From assembly GCA_029204225.1 (NCBI GenBank), contig MU831931.1:32347-96346 (forward strand): a DNA stretch of 64,000 bases, read 5' to 3'. The stretch's first letter is position 1. Each line of letters starts with the position of its first letter. The stretch is from Diphasiastrum complanatum. Taxonomy: Eukaryota > Streptophyta > Lycopodiopsida > Lycopodiales > Lycopodiaceae. A model generated the notes under the pieces. That model ran no database searches and was not told the origin of the DNA. It saw only the letters and a program-made list of their open reading frames with translations. Of the stretch, positions 45,401 to 57,400 are shown in pieces. The position numbers and the translations under genes are program-made.

Positions 45401-48400
45401 ATGAAAACGACCTCGGATTGAGACGAACCAAAAAGCAAAGTTGTTTAGTTCGATTCAACGAAATCAACTAAGCCTTCAAAAGCATCAGCTAAAAGCTCAA
45501 ACCAACCAAAAACGTAGTTAGAACGATTGCACCTTATTCACAATGATCGGTGGCTCTGATACCAACTGTTAGAATCCCCATCGTTGTGTCGGTCATTACT
45601 TAAAGCACAAACAGGTGACGAACGCTACGTTACCACCCAACCATAGAGGTACTGCCACCTCACCCCCATGCACTGGAGCTATAGACCACCATCAAGCAAG
45701 CTCGGATCTCATGTAAGCCATGGTGTCCCATACCACCATACCTTACCCTCGACCCTCGCCTACCTACATCCTGAGGCCTAGATACTCGTCCTGACCTGAC
45801 CACCAGTGGAAGAGCTCTTCATTCTCCAGGAGAGAATGAATGCCAAGCTCATGGAGATCTACCTCTATATACATAGTCCAGGCGGGTCATGACCAACCTG
45901 TATCTCAGCAGTTGTGCACACTGACGCGGGTCCATAACAACGAGTCACCGCGCGCCAATGAGACATTGACACGTGGCACCCAAAAGACCTATAGCTCCAG
46001 ATTAGCGTTCCGTCCCATTACTGAGACCGTTATCTCAAGTTTCCTATTGCGTGCCCTTATGGGTACGTAACTCAAAGGCTATTGATCTACCATCTTGGCT
46101 CAATGCTATGCCCTATGGCAATGCCATTCGAATCTCTCTCTAGGTCAAACAATTTATGAGTATCAACAATCTTGTGGTCACTACCTCCTTCAAGGCTTGA
46201 AAACTGTGCTGAACTTCAACATCCTATTGTAGCACAATGTTATTATTCTATAATTGGCCCTTCAGCGACTATCCATGAATAGTTCTTAATGAACCTTCGG
46301 TAGAACTTACAAAAGCCTAAGAATGACTGAAGTTGGCATATATCTACCGACCTTGGCCACTTCTTACCACAACCATCTTGGTTTGGTCAACTTAAATACC
46401 CTCAGGCGTCACTACGTGACCAAGGTACTCCACGAGTCTTGTGCAACTTGATCTTCTAAGCATTGGCATTCAAAATCAAAAGCTTGTAACTTTCCAGATA
46501 GAATTTGGAGATGGATTTCATGCTATGCTACCTCCTTATTATAGACAAGTATATCATCAATGTTTGTGAGTGGCTGTGGTAGTAAGGGATGCCATAGCTA
46601 GGAACTTGATAATAAATGATATTATATTGTAGTTCCCTCCTACACCTTGGGGGTGAGCTATATTGATATGATCTATATGTCTATATCTCTATTTGGTTGG
46701 GTTGGTTTGTCCTATGCTTAAGCTCTATAGGGTTGTTGATATCTATAGAATTCATCCTAACACCTACTTTTAGGTTTAGAATCCTTAAATTAGGTAGACC
46801 ATTGGTTTTAAAATCACGTCGAGCCAAGAGAGATGCATTCTTGCCACTTGGAGATGAGCTTTCAAGAGAATTGTGGAATTTCGATCAAAGGTTGACTAGC
46901 TTGTATAAGCATGCTTTTCCCAAATATTGTCAACTCTCTCGTGCTCCACCGCCACAGGTTGTTGCTTCGTCCTCAGCTACTATGGGAGACACATGCCACA
47001 CCTACATGCGGCACACCACTCCCGAGAAGATCTCCTCGTTGAATGAGTACATTTCTAAGCGATTTGCCGCTTTTCTTTCACAACTCAATGAACTTCGTGC
47101 GGATTTGCTTACTAAGACTGCCACGATTGACACTCAATAGACTGAAATTGCTTCTCTTCGTGCTGCGCTTAGTGCTTTGCAGAGAGACATCATCCCTAAT
47201 ATCTCCCGTGCTGTTGAGGATACAAAGGCATCCATGAGTAAGCTTCCCCTACTTGAGCGCCAGATACATGACACTGTTGAGTGCACTGCCCGGATTCCCG
47301 TTCTTGAGCAGCGGCTTCATGAGACGGTGGAACATGTACAGAAAGTACCTACTCTCGACCAAGAAGTATGTGAGACCAAATCATGGGCTTCTATCCTGAG
47401 ATCATCTACCACCTCTTCGTCTTCTGTAGCACCCTCCTTAGACACCACGGTACAAGGCGTCTTGGCAAAACAACAATGTCGGGATGACAAAAAGCTCAAC
47501 TTAAGATTCCGGGGTCTTCCTACTGAGAGCACAACACTGGACTCGGTTACCTCTTTGTTTACTTCACGCATGGGGCTCTCAGTTCCAAGTATCCAGTATG
47601 CTTGGCGCCTCCAACACGATCCGAAGGTATTATTTGTCAAATTCAAAACTATGGACGACCGACAAACAGTTCTTCGTGCGCGTCGTACCCTCCGAGGCTC
47701 TCAGATTTACATAGATGATGACCTTACTCACTGCCAATGGTTACAGCCTAAAACTATTATTCAGGAGGCAAGGACAAAATAACAGCGGGTGGTATTTACA
47801 AATGGCAACCCTCGCTTTTTCTCCAAGCGTCAATAGGAAGCTGGGGTACTCGGACATGGGAACAACCCGATAGCCCCGGCTAGCGTCACAATTGGTTTTT
47901 GGAATTGCGGCGGCCTCTCCACCTCTTCTACAGCGGCTGATCTTGACACCTATCTGTGTTCGGCTGATTTTCTACTTTTTGCAGAGACATATGAGTCTTC
48001 CACACACCCACTTCTGCACATTTCTGGTTTTCAGTGGATTTCTGCTCCACGACCTATGCTACAGGGCAGGATACTTCGGGCCTCTGGTGGAGTTGCATGT
48101 TTGTACAGGTCGATGTATACTCCTTCTATTCGGTTGGTGTCTCAGGATACTTATGGCCGTTACTTGTGGCTTCAAATTACTGCATCCTTCTTGGGGCTGG
48201 ACCAGGACTTGTTTGTTACAGTGTGCTACTTTGCTCCCCACAGTTCAGTGTTTATGGATTTGGGAGGTGATCCTTTTCAGGCCCTTTCTGACGGCGTTGC
48301 TAGACTCTCTCTACAGGGTTACGTATTGCTTGCAGGGGACTTTAACTCACGCACAGCCGCTCGCCAGATTGAGTTCTATGCTGACACACTCTCTCTTCAT

Positions 48401-51400
48401 CCATTGGATACCTCTTATGCCCGTTATTCTCAGGACTCATCAGCGACGATTACTCTTTTTGGGGAACAGCTTCTGAGGTTGGCTCAAGCACAAGGTCTCA
48501 TTATCCTCAACGGTCTTCTTCAATGACCATCCTCCTCTGCATATACTTGCCACCCATTTGGTGGTGGTCACAGCGTAGTGGACTATTTCATTGCATCTCC
48601 TGCTTTATTGCCCCGCCTGGCATCCTTCACCATCTCTACCCCGGTCCTCGCTGATCACTCTCTGCTCTACCTCTCCTTCTTCCCAGTGCCAAGTCCGCCT
48701 TCTCCTCCACCTTCCCTCTTTGTTCGACCCACCCGCTATTGTATAACTCCTCATCAATCCCAGGCCTATGTTGCCCACGTCTCTCGTCATCTGGACCACT
48801 TTGTATGACAACGACTGTTCTTTCTTCCAGAAATATGTCGAGTTCCTCAAATTCTCCAATTCTACACTGTCTTCTTCCGCAAAAGCAGCTTCGTTCCCTT
48901 CTTCACAAAAAGAAAGTGGCCTACTTTTCTTCTCGTTCCTCCTACCTCCTTCGCTCCCTCCACTCTGCTTCCTCGGCTACTTTTTGGAAGATCTTTCTTC
49001 ATAAGCCCCTATCCATAGCACCCATCCCTCTTCAATCCTGGGTTGACTATGCAACCAACCTATATACAACTGCTCACCCTTCCATCTCTCTTTCTTCTCG
49101 TCCTACCCACTGTGACCTCTTTTCTCCTGACATGGTTGAAGCCACCATATGCAATCTCAAGAACAATCTTACGTCTGACATTGACCTCCTTTCAGCCGAG
49201 CTCCTCAAACCAGTTGCCAAATTCGCCTCCCCTCTCATGGCCCGCTGTCTCAACCGCTCTGTCGTTGATGGTTTCCCCATACCTTGGGCCACCAATCTCC
49301 TTCATCCCATTCCTAAAGCAGGCGATGCCATGAATGTCCACAACTATTGCACTATTATGATTGGTCATACCATGGCCAAGTTGTACGCCACTATTCTCCA
49401 GAACTTTGTGATGGCAGAGGTTGATTCTCGACTATTGTATGCGACTGGCCAGGCTGGCTTCTGCTGGAGTTATAGCACTCTTGATCATGTCCTCACTCTA
49501 CGTACTATCATTGAGGAGGCAAAGCATATGGGCAAGAAGGTATTTGCTTGTTTCGTTGATCTCTCTAAGGCCTTTCATACTGTTCCTCGTCATCTTTTGA
49601 TCAGCAGACTACATCAACTTGGCTTTTCCGACTCTATTCTCGCGGCAGTGGTTGCTCTGTATGAGAGAGTTCTAGCACGTATTCGGCTGGGTACTGATTT
49701 GTCTTCTCCCATCCGTAGCACTGTTGGCGTCAAGCAAGGCTGTCCACTATCCCCTCCGCTATTTGCACTTTATATTGATGATCTTGAGTGCCTCATTCGT
49801 AAAGAAGGTGGAGATGCTTGCCCGCTGGCTCATTTGCTCATCCCCATTCTGCTTTATGCTGATGACATTGTCTTGCTTTCACCCTCACCAGAAGGGTTGC
49901 AGTGTGACGTACAGGTCTTACATCGGTTTTGTGCTGCATGGGGTCTCTCTGTTAACTTTAAAAAGACGAGGATCATGATTTTCAACACCAATTGACAAAG
50001 CCTTCACAATTGTCAATTCCTCTATGACGGCCAGGAAGTTGACATTGTTGCCTCTTACACTTACTTGGGAGTCCTGTTTACTGCGTCCCTTCTTGGTTTC
50101 TGCTAGGCTGCATTTGCGCACATTTCCTCCGGTCTTTTAGCATTGGTCTAGTTCGAGCGTGGTTGTACAATGAATCATATTTTTGATCCCGCTACTAGAT
50201 GCCAGTTGTTTCACACACGGGTGGTTCCAGCAGTGATGTATGCCTCCGAGATTTGGTTGCCAGGACTTTCTCTCCGGGACTGGGCAGGCATTCCCCACAT
50301 TTAGGCCACTATGTTGGGTCGCATGATACGTGCCACTACCACCCCTCATGATATCCTATGTGCTGAGTTTGCTACTCCTCCGATCATCCTTGAGGGCTTT
50401 TTCCGCCTTATTCTTTTTCTTCAGCGGATTCAGGAGATTCATGCATCTCACCCGAATAGATACATAGTTGTTACGGTTACTTCTTCACGTGTCCTAGTTG
50501 ATTCCCATGCCAAGCTATCCTGGTACCAGCATGCGTCTTTTTAATTCTTACGACATCTGGGCATCTCTATCATGGATCTTCCTCGTGGTACGCATTCATA
50601 TATCCGAGGCTATTTATTTCGTCGATATATGCAGCAGACTTGGAGCTCCCTCCCACCTTCCCGCATTCGACTAAGCTATTACCAGACACACTTCCTCTCT
50701 CTGGATCCTTCTGGTTTGCCATTGTTGGCGCTCTCTCTCTCACAGCCCCTATCACACAGCCTGCGCTATCGTCTTGGGCAGTTGCGTATTTCCTCTAATC
50801 AGCTTGCTATTGAGGCCGGTCGTGCATGGGATATCCCCCGGGAGTGTCGTCTATGTCGCTTGTGCTCGTTGCAGGAGGTGGAAGATGAAGCCCATTTCCT
50901 CCTCAGATGTCCGTTGTATCATGAGATACGGGGGAGGTATTATTGTCTCTTTCGCGATGGCCCGCGTACACTTCGCAGTTTTGTCTCCTATCCTGATGCT
51001 CGTTGCTTGGGACTTCTTGTTCGTGAGATGCTTACTCTCCTCCGTCAGTCTCATCTGCCTGTACCAGATCACCTGGGGTTAGACTCCCAGCAGCTGCTTC
51101 TCACTGGCTTCTTTCGGACTCGAGCACATGCTGATGACTCCGATGATGAGATTCCTATTGCTGTGCCACTGTGAAAAAAGCCCAGATGTAGTCGGCACTC
51201 GCCTCCATCGGGGCCCACTGTACGCTCCACTCAGCGAACACTTCAAACTTACTTTCACTGATATGTACTTATTCTCCACCTGGCCCGGGTTGTGGGCCAT
51301 TGGTACTTTGTCTATAGTTCTTTTGTTATACCTGGCCCGGGTTGTGGGCTTATTTCACTTCTGCTTTGTTCTACTTTCATTCGTAGCTAGTTTATAGCAT

Positions 51401-54400
51401 TTTACGGCCACGTCCTCCTATGGATGATGCTCCCACTGTTGCTTGTACATATTTTCTTTTTGGTCTTATGCACCCACGGGTGCCCAAAAGACTTCAATAA
51501 AGCTTTCTCTCTGTAAACAACATAGATAAGGAATAGGAATAAGAGGCAACAATGTCAACATAGATAAGGAATAGGAATTGGACCTAGCCTCATCCAAGCG
51601 GGATCTGGTTAGTGCCTCTCCAATGTGGTCCATAAACTTGTTTACGAGACCAAGACTGCATTGCATCCCTCTCGGTCTACTAGGCGCAACACATAAATTG
51701 CAGGCCTTAACACCTCAATGAGCTCTCAGCACTGACGCTCGTGTCGAAAACTCATCTCCAAACACAATATTATAACAACCCCCACAATCGACCAAGTCAA
51801 GTAGGTACACAACATCACAAGAAGTGGGATGCTCATTGTCATGCTCATGATTGGTCTCGGGTAGCGTGTCCACGCTAGGGATCAGTAGACCAACAACCCG
51901 TAAGTTAATTGTGACTATAAGGGAATTGGGGCCCTTATGTGTATAAGGTCATAATTAATGGTTGTAGGCCTAAACTCATGATGGTGGATTTGTATGGGTC
52001 TATTAGTGAGTCATTGGGGAACTGGATGACGTTCTCTTATTGAGTATAGGACAAGAATCCGATTGACGAATCATAGTTCAGATTCTAGTTATACTTGATC
52101 GTTTAAGAGAAGGATTACCTGTGTGATCAAAAGATCAGATGATATATGTATTTATATTTTGATAGCAATCTCCAAAAGAGGAAGTTATCCTTGATGGAGA
52201 TTGAGTTATAGCAAGCATTTGGCTACCGATTATAGCCATTCGTGCTTATAAACAATTTTGAACCTATATCACTCATTTCGGTAGAGACTCATACGATCAA
52301 GTTTTAGAAGGTAGCGGATTTCCTACATGATATGCTGGAAATACTACGGATAGCACGTGAGAATGTCTAGTGTACCCAAGACAGGGAATCTGATATAATC
52401 GCCTCAAGACTTTCAAATGGTGGTTTGGATGTATTGAAGAATCCCGAATGATTCTAGTGTAATGCGTACCGGCAAGCATTACAAATTGTCCCCTAGATGA
52501 AGAGGACCGTATTAAGATCTTGTAAAAGATCGGATCCTTAGCTTTTATCAGTTGGACCTCCCAGAAGGAACTCAAGTGCACCCGATTTTTCATGTAAGCC
52601 GACTCAAGAAGAGAAGAGTCTACGTGAGGGTGAGCATCTTGGTTCTGGAGACCAATTGAACCTGTTGGATGAATCATCAGGTTTGTCTCGACTTGAACCC
52701 GAAAAGATCTTGGATACAAGAACTAAACGATTGAGGAATCGTATAGTTACCGAGCTTTTGGTTCGACGGAAGGGATGCACAGACGATGATGATTCCTAGG
52801 AACAGGAAGGAAGCTTAAGGAGGAACTTGAATAAGGGGGGAAGAATGTCATGCCCACGACTGGTCTCGAGTAGCGTGTCCACGCTAGGGCTCAGTAGACC
52901 AACAACCCGTAAGACTATAAGGGAATTGGGGCCCTTATGTGTATAAGGTCATAATTAATGGTTGTAGGCCTAAACTCATGATGGTGGATTTGTATGGGTC
53001 TATCAGTGAGTCATTGGGGAACTAGATGATGTGGCCCAGATAGGCTGCAGAGGTGTCACAGTGCACTACTGGTGGTGCATGGGCCTTGGAGGGTATAAGT
53101 ATACCTATTGGGCTCTCACTAGTGTATCCTTGATTGTGAGACTAGTAGCTGTATGCTGCTGGTGTGATGCCTCTTTGAGATTGATCCATAGCTTGGGGGC
53201 TAGATCCGTTTGATCTAGGTTTGGTTGGGTTGGTTTGTCGACCATCCATTTCCCTTGTGTTGCTTGTTATTGGCATGCTTAGAATATTGGTTTAGGACTT
53301 TATACTCATGATCCACTCCTTCGTAGAGCTCACTCCAAGCTCACCCACTGTGCCTTGGAGCCATCAACCTAGGTTCAAGCTGTAACCATCCTCCAGCGAT
53401 GGAGGCATCCCATACCACTGTCACCACCTTTGGACAACAACCGTCCAAGTTTGTCCAGCACAAACGAGCATATCTTCCATAGACTAATACATCATCAAAC
53501 TCATGCCTAAGTCTCCTAAAGATTTCACCTTCCAAGGAAGCAACATCATGTAAGATATTAGACATTTGGGATAATTCAATGTTTAGATTTTGAATGTCTT
53601 TATGAATGGAAGAAACATCTTTCAAATAATAAAGCTAACTAGAACATTCAGAATCTTTCAAATAGTCAGACATTTCCATTGCGGAAAGACAATGCGAAGC
53701 TAGAATATCCCATATCACCTTTTAATTCTATCAATGAACCATTGTGCAAGAATGAAAAACAGTGAGTGACATACTTTTTCTTTGATGATTCATTGCGTTC
53801 ATAGAACCATTCTTTACCAAGTATCACGTCTACCTTATCCAAGTTTATAATGTGAAAGTCTACTTATCACTATAACTTTGAATTACAATAGGAAGATGTG
53901 GAACCATCCTGTCCCTCTCCCCCATTGCTAACTTAACCACACATTGATGGTTACTCTTTCTTGTCCCCACCTTTAGCTTCTGCACCAGGATTCCAGTATG
54001 TGTCCACACCTCAAGTAGATGTTGCGTGCATGGGATATCAGAAAATGAGTGGCATCCTCACCACTGCCTGTGAACTCATCAAATTTAGGGCTGGCCACCA
54101 CGAAACGAAACATGCACTTCTTCCTCGTAACGAAACTGACCACATGCATGGACTGAGCGATGGTCTGCAAGACAAACACCCAATAGAAATTCGTTATAGG
54201 CTGAACAATGCAAGGAAAAGACAACTACTAAACTAGCATAAAAGATAGGAAAGAAGGCTAAGATAATATACCTCATGGATCCACGGAAGTGTGCACATAT
54301 CTTGGACCAGCAGATTCACAAAGTGCACAACACATGGTGTCCTTACAATGGAGGGGTGCTCGTGCATCAATAAGTCTCCCATCTGCCTGCAGTTCGTGGT

Positions 54401-57400
54401 GTTGTCCATGACAACTTGAACCACGTGCTTGAAAATCCCAATCTCTTGGATAGATGAGTTTACTACATCGTAGATGAACTCTGCAGTGATGGTGGCACCC
54501 TCATGAGTGGCATCCACTCCTTGGAAAAAGACATTGCCAAGAGGGCAGAAAACAAATGTTAGTCCATCCGTCGGACAATATGGAGCAATTGTAACTGCAA
54601 AACAAATTCGATCAGACATACGAGCAAGATGCAACAAATGTGAAAGAAACTTGTGAAATGAAAATGACAAAAGTTAAAATATTTTCTCACGTCTGCCAGG
54701 TTCTCGTCTAATGGTCCATATGTTTCCCGTAGCCTCTCTACGTCAACATTTGAAATGGCGCTACAAGGTGCTATGCCCATTCCCCGCCCAGCTGGCTTGG
54801 TGATCCGCAACAAGTGGGCAGTGACCTTGGATTAATACAAGCCATTTCACAAATTACGGCAAAAAACAACACGGAAAAGCGGCATAATGTTCAAAACCTG
54901 ACATACATGTGGGCGAAAATTGGCACTACTGGGAATCTTCTAGGCATTAAGAAACATAGCCTAAAATCTGACACGTCAGTCAATACCCTGTAGCTCACTT
55001 CACAAATTAGGGTAAAAAACGACAAAATCGAGCACCGCATTCACAACTCGACATATGGGCCATAAGCTCGTCGAACAAGGTTACGAGTCGATTCGAATCG
55101 GGCTGATTCGTTCGGTTTGAACCGACCACATATGGGCCATAAGCTCGAACAAGGTTACGAGTCGATTCGAATTGGGCTGATTCGTTCAGTTTGAACTGAT
55201 TTGAACCGGCCAGGCCGGCTTGAATTGGAAAAGGCTTCGAACAGGGGGGAAAAAAAAACCCGAAAAGAACCATTAAAAACTTAATCTTTTTGTCCGGTTC
55301 GAACAGGCTCTGAACGAAACCTCGAACCGTGGAGCGTGAAAACCGAAACTCCTGGCATGTTGTAGGCAATGATGCTAATGACATGCTAGGTTTGTACTCT
55401 GCTGTTAGGATTCTGCTAGTAAAATAACTTTGTTCTAGGAGCTAAGTTAGTGATTTGAGTAGCTTCTGTGCTCGTTTGATCTCTGGTTTGCTCCCTTAAA
55501 TTTTTTTCATATACTTATTTAGATTCTGATATCAATTGGAACTCAAGACTTGTTTTGCATGATGGATAGCATATCTTTCGACCTTGATACTCCTGAGCTT
55601 CTGTCAACACATATGTATGTTAAGGCATTGCAATGATGCACCTTCTTCAAAATAGTCGATCTATGGGTGGTATTGCTCAAGGCGTTAAAATAACTTCAAC
55701 AATTGACGTACGAAACAGCCAAGAACCCTCAAGATCGCAATTCAATCCTGTGAAACTTCCGCAAGTTGGAACTCTTCTTAATGATATGGCTGCCACATGC
55801 AACAGATTGATCCGTAGCCCGGACAAATCCCAAATGAGGAAAAAATATTCAAATATCCTCAAGAACAGTGAAATCTTTCTCTTGACAGTTCTGCTGGCAG
55901 CTGTTGAAACCCTCAAGTCTTTTGACAAGGGTTCAAACCTCCCCTCATCATTTGATCCGATCACAAACTTGTGATAAGAGCCTCAGGATCCCATCAGACT
56001 CGCTATGATTTTGGTTCTTTTTCAGAATCCTGCTACTCCAAAACAGTCATACAAATGAACCCCTCAAGTCTTTTGACAAGGGTTCAAACCTCCCCTCAGC
56101 ATTTGATCCGATCACAAACTTGTAATAAGAGCCTCAGGATCCCATCACACTCGCTATCATTTTGGTTCTTTTTCAGACTCCTGCTACTCCAAAACAGTCA
56201 TACAAATGAACCCCTCATTAAAAAACAAGCGGCATGCCTCAGTCACTTTTGCCATCATGTATCAGTATGAAATCTCAACTTTCAGTTAAGGTTACCAAGA
56301 AAGTCATGAAGCATAACACAAGGCTGTTTCGCTCAACAATGTTATTGGAAATAAACAGTTTATCTTAAATGTACATGCTTTAACGATCTTAAAAATCTAG
56401 GAAAGCTACGCTACATTTATAGCGTGCTCTTGCTCTCAGAATCTTAAGAAGAATGACACTGAATTGCTGGAAATAGATTCTGAAACGCTTTTGAGAAACC
56501 TTGTAACTTCTTTGGTGCTCCAATGTTAGCTGACATTCCTGTGAGGTGATGGCAGCAAGCAGTGCTATTCATTTAAAACTCGGGCTCTTAAAGTGAAGGA
56601 GGAGCTTGCAAGGAGAATCGAAGGACTCAGAATTTCTATAAATCCAGACAAGGTTGCTACTTTACGGTGCTCGCTTTTGATTCTTGAATAAGAGACTGCA
56701 TATTGTGATTGCTAAAAAAGAAAAGCCATTAAAACTTTAATTTAAATAAGTTTTAAAATGGAAAGAGATGCTTAAAATTCATCTACTATGAATCGTAACT
56801 CATCTAAAAGCTGTGATACTTCAGAGGTGTAGCAACATAATTTGAAATTGATGATCTGAAAGACTACCATGCATTTTTCAGATGCTTTTCCACTTGCTGA
56901 TTTTGTTTACCAAAATCCCAAATGTACGGTTTAAAGCTGTTTGTTGAGGTTTGTTGTATCTGGAATTTTTTGCCAGCCAAGAAAGGGTTGTTTTGAAGTT
57001 CGCAGCGAGGAAGGAATCAAATTCGTATCACTATTGGTAAGTGCCTTTTCTTCTTGATTTCTTCAGCCACAGCTTTCAGCAGCTTCTTGAATGAGATGCT
57101 TCTGGTGTTGTTGAAATGCAAAATACCATATTTAGTATTAGGAAGGTTTGTGGATTTGAGCCAAAAACGAGTAAGCACCTGAAGCTTTGTTGTTTTTATT
57201 TCCTCAGTTTTTAAAAACCTGTCAGCTCTTTAAGCTTTAGTGGCTACAAATTGGAGTTCAACTTCTGCAAATAGATTCCTGTGTATGAAGCTCATGAATT
57301 TGTTTTCCAAGCATCTATAATTGGAGCTGAATGAGAATGATTTCCTATTTTCTGTACTAGACAAGTGCAACAAGTTGGGCTACATCACGTGGACTCTAAG

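Larger units (their letters stand above)
35458..46072 (-). mobile_element. Gypsy-B, rearranged palindromic chromovirus-like element
   Basis: CAAAG lies directly before (35453-35457) and after (46073-46077), so the unit is one insertion into Gypsy-A. On the minus strand it runs: 5' LTR (46072-45567), primer site, leader (to about 44281). Next is an inverted segment holding protease, zinc knuckle, leader, primer site and a partial LTR (44280-42121). Then come RT, RNase H and integrase (42120-36155), a purine tract and the 3' LTR. Integrase is split by element C. The leader copies form a palindrome with arms of about 1.3 kb. Confidence 0.85.
46650..51560 (+). mobile_element. LINE retrotransposon (degenerate)
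   Basis: A non-LTR element with ORF1 and ORF2 in order on the plus strand and a 3' UTR ending near AATAAAGC at 51497. The 5' end is uncertain, close to the Gypsy-A remnant. Coding parts carry several stops and shifts. A duplicated CAACATAGATAAGGAATAGG at the 3' end may mark the tail or a local duplication. Confidence 0.82.
33493..56555 (+). other. SELENOH-like intron 1, about 23 kb
   Basis: It begins GTACGT and ends GATGGCAG. It carries at least seven identifiable repeats in both orientations, listed separately. Host sequence near its start (33493-33930) has no feature I recognise. Confidence 0.85.

Noticed and set aside
55007-55384. 125-codon minus-strand frame
   Set aside because: It overlaps a 75-bp tandem duplication and has no recognisable motif.
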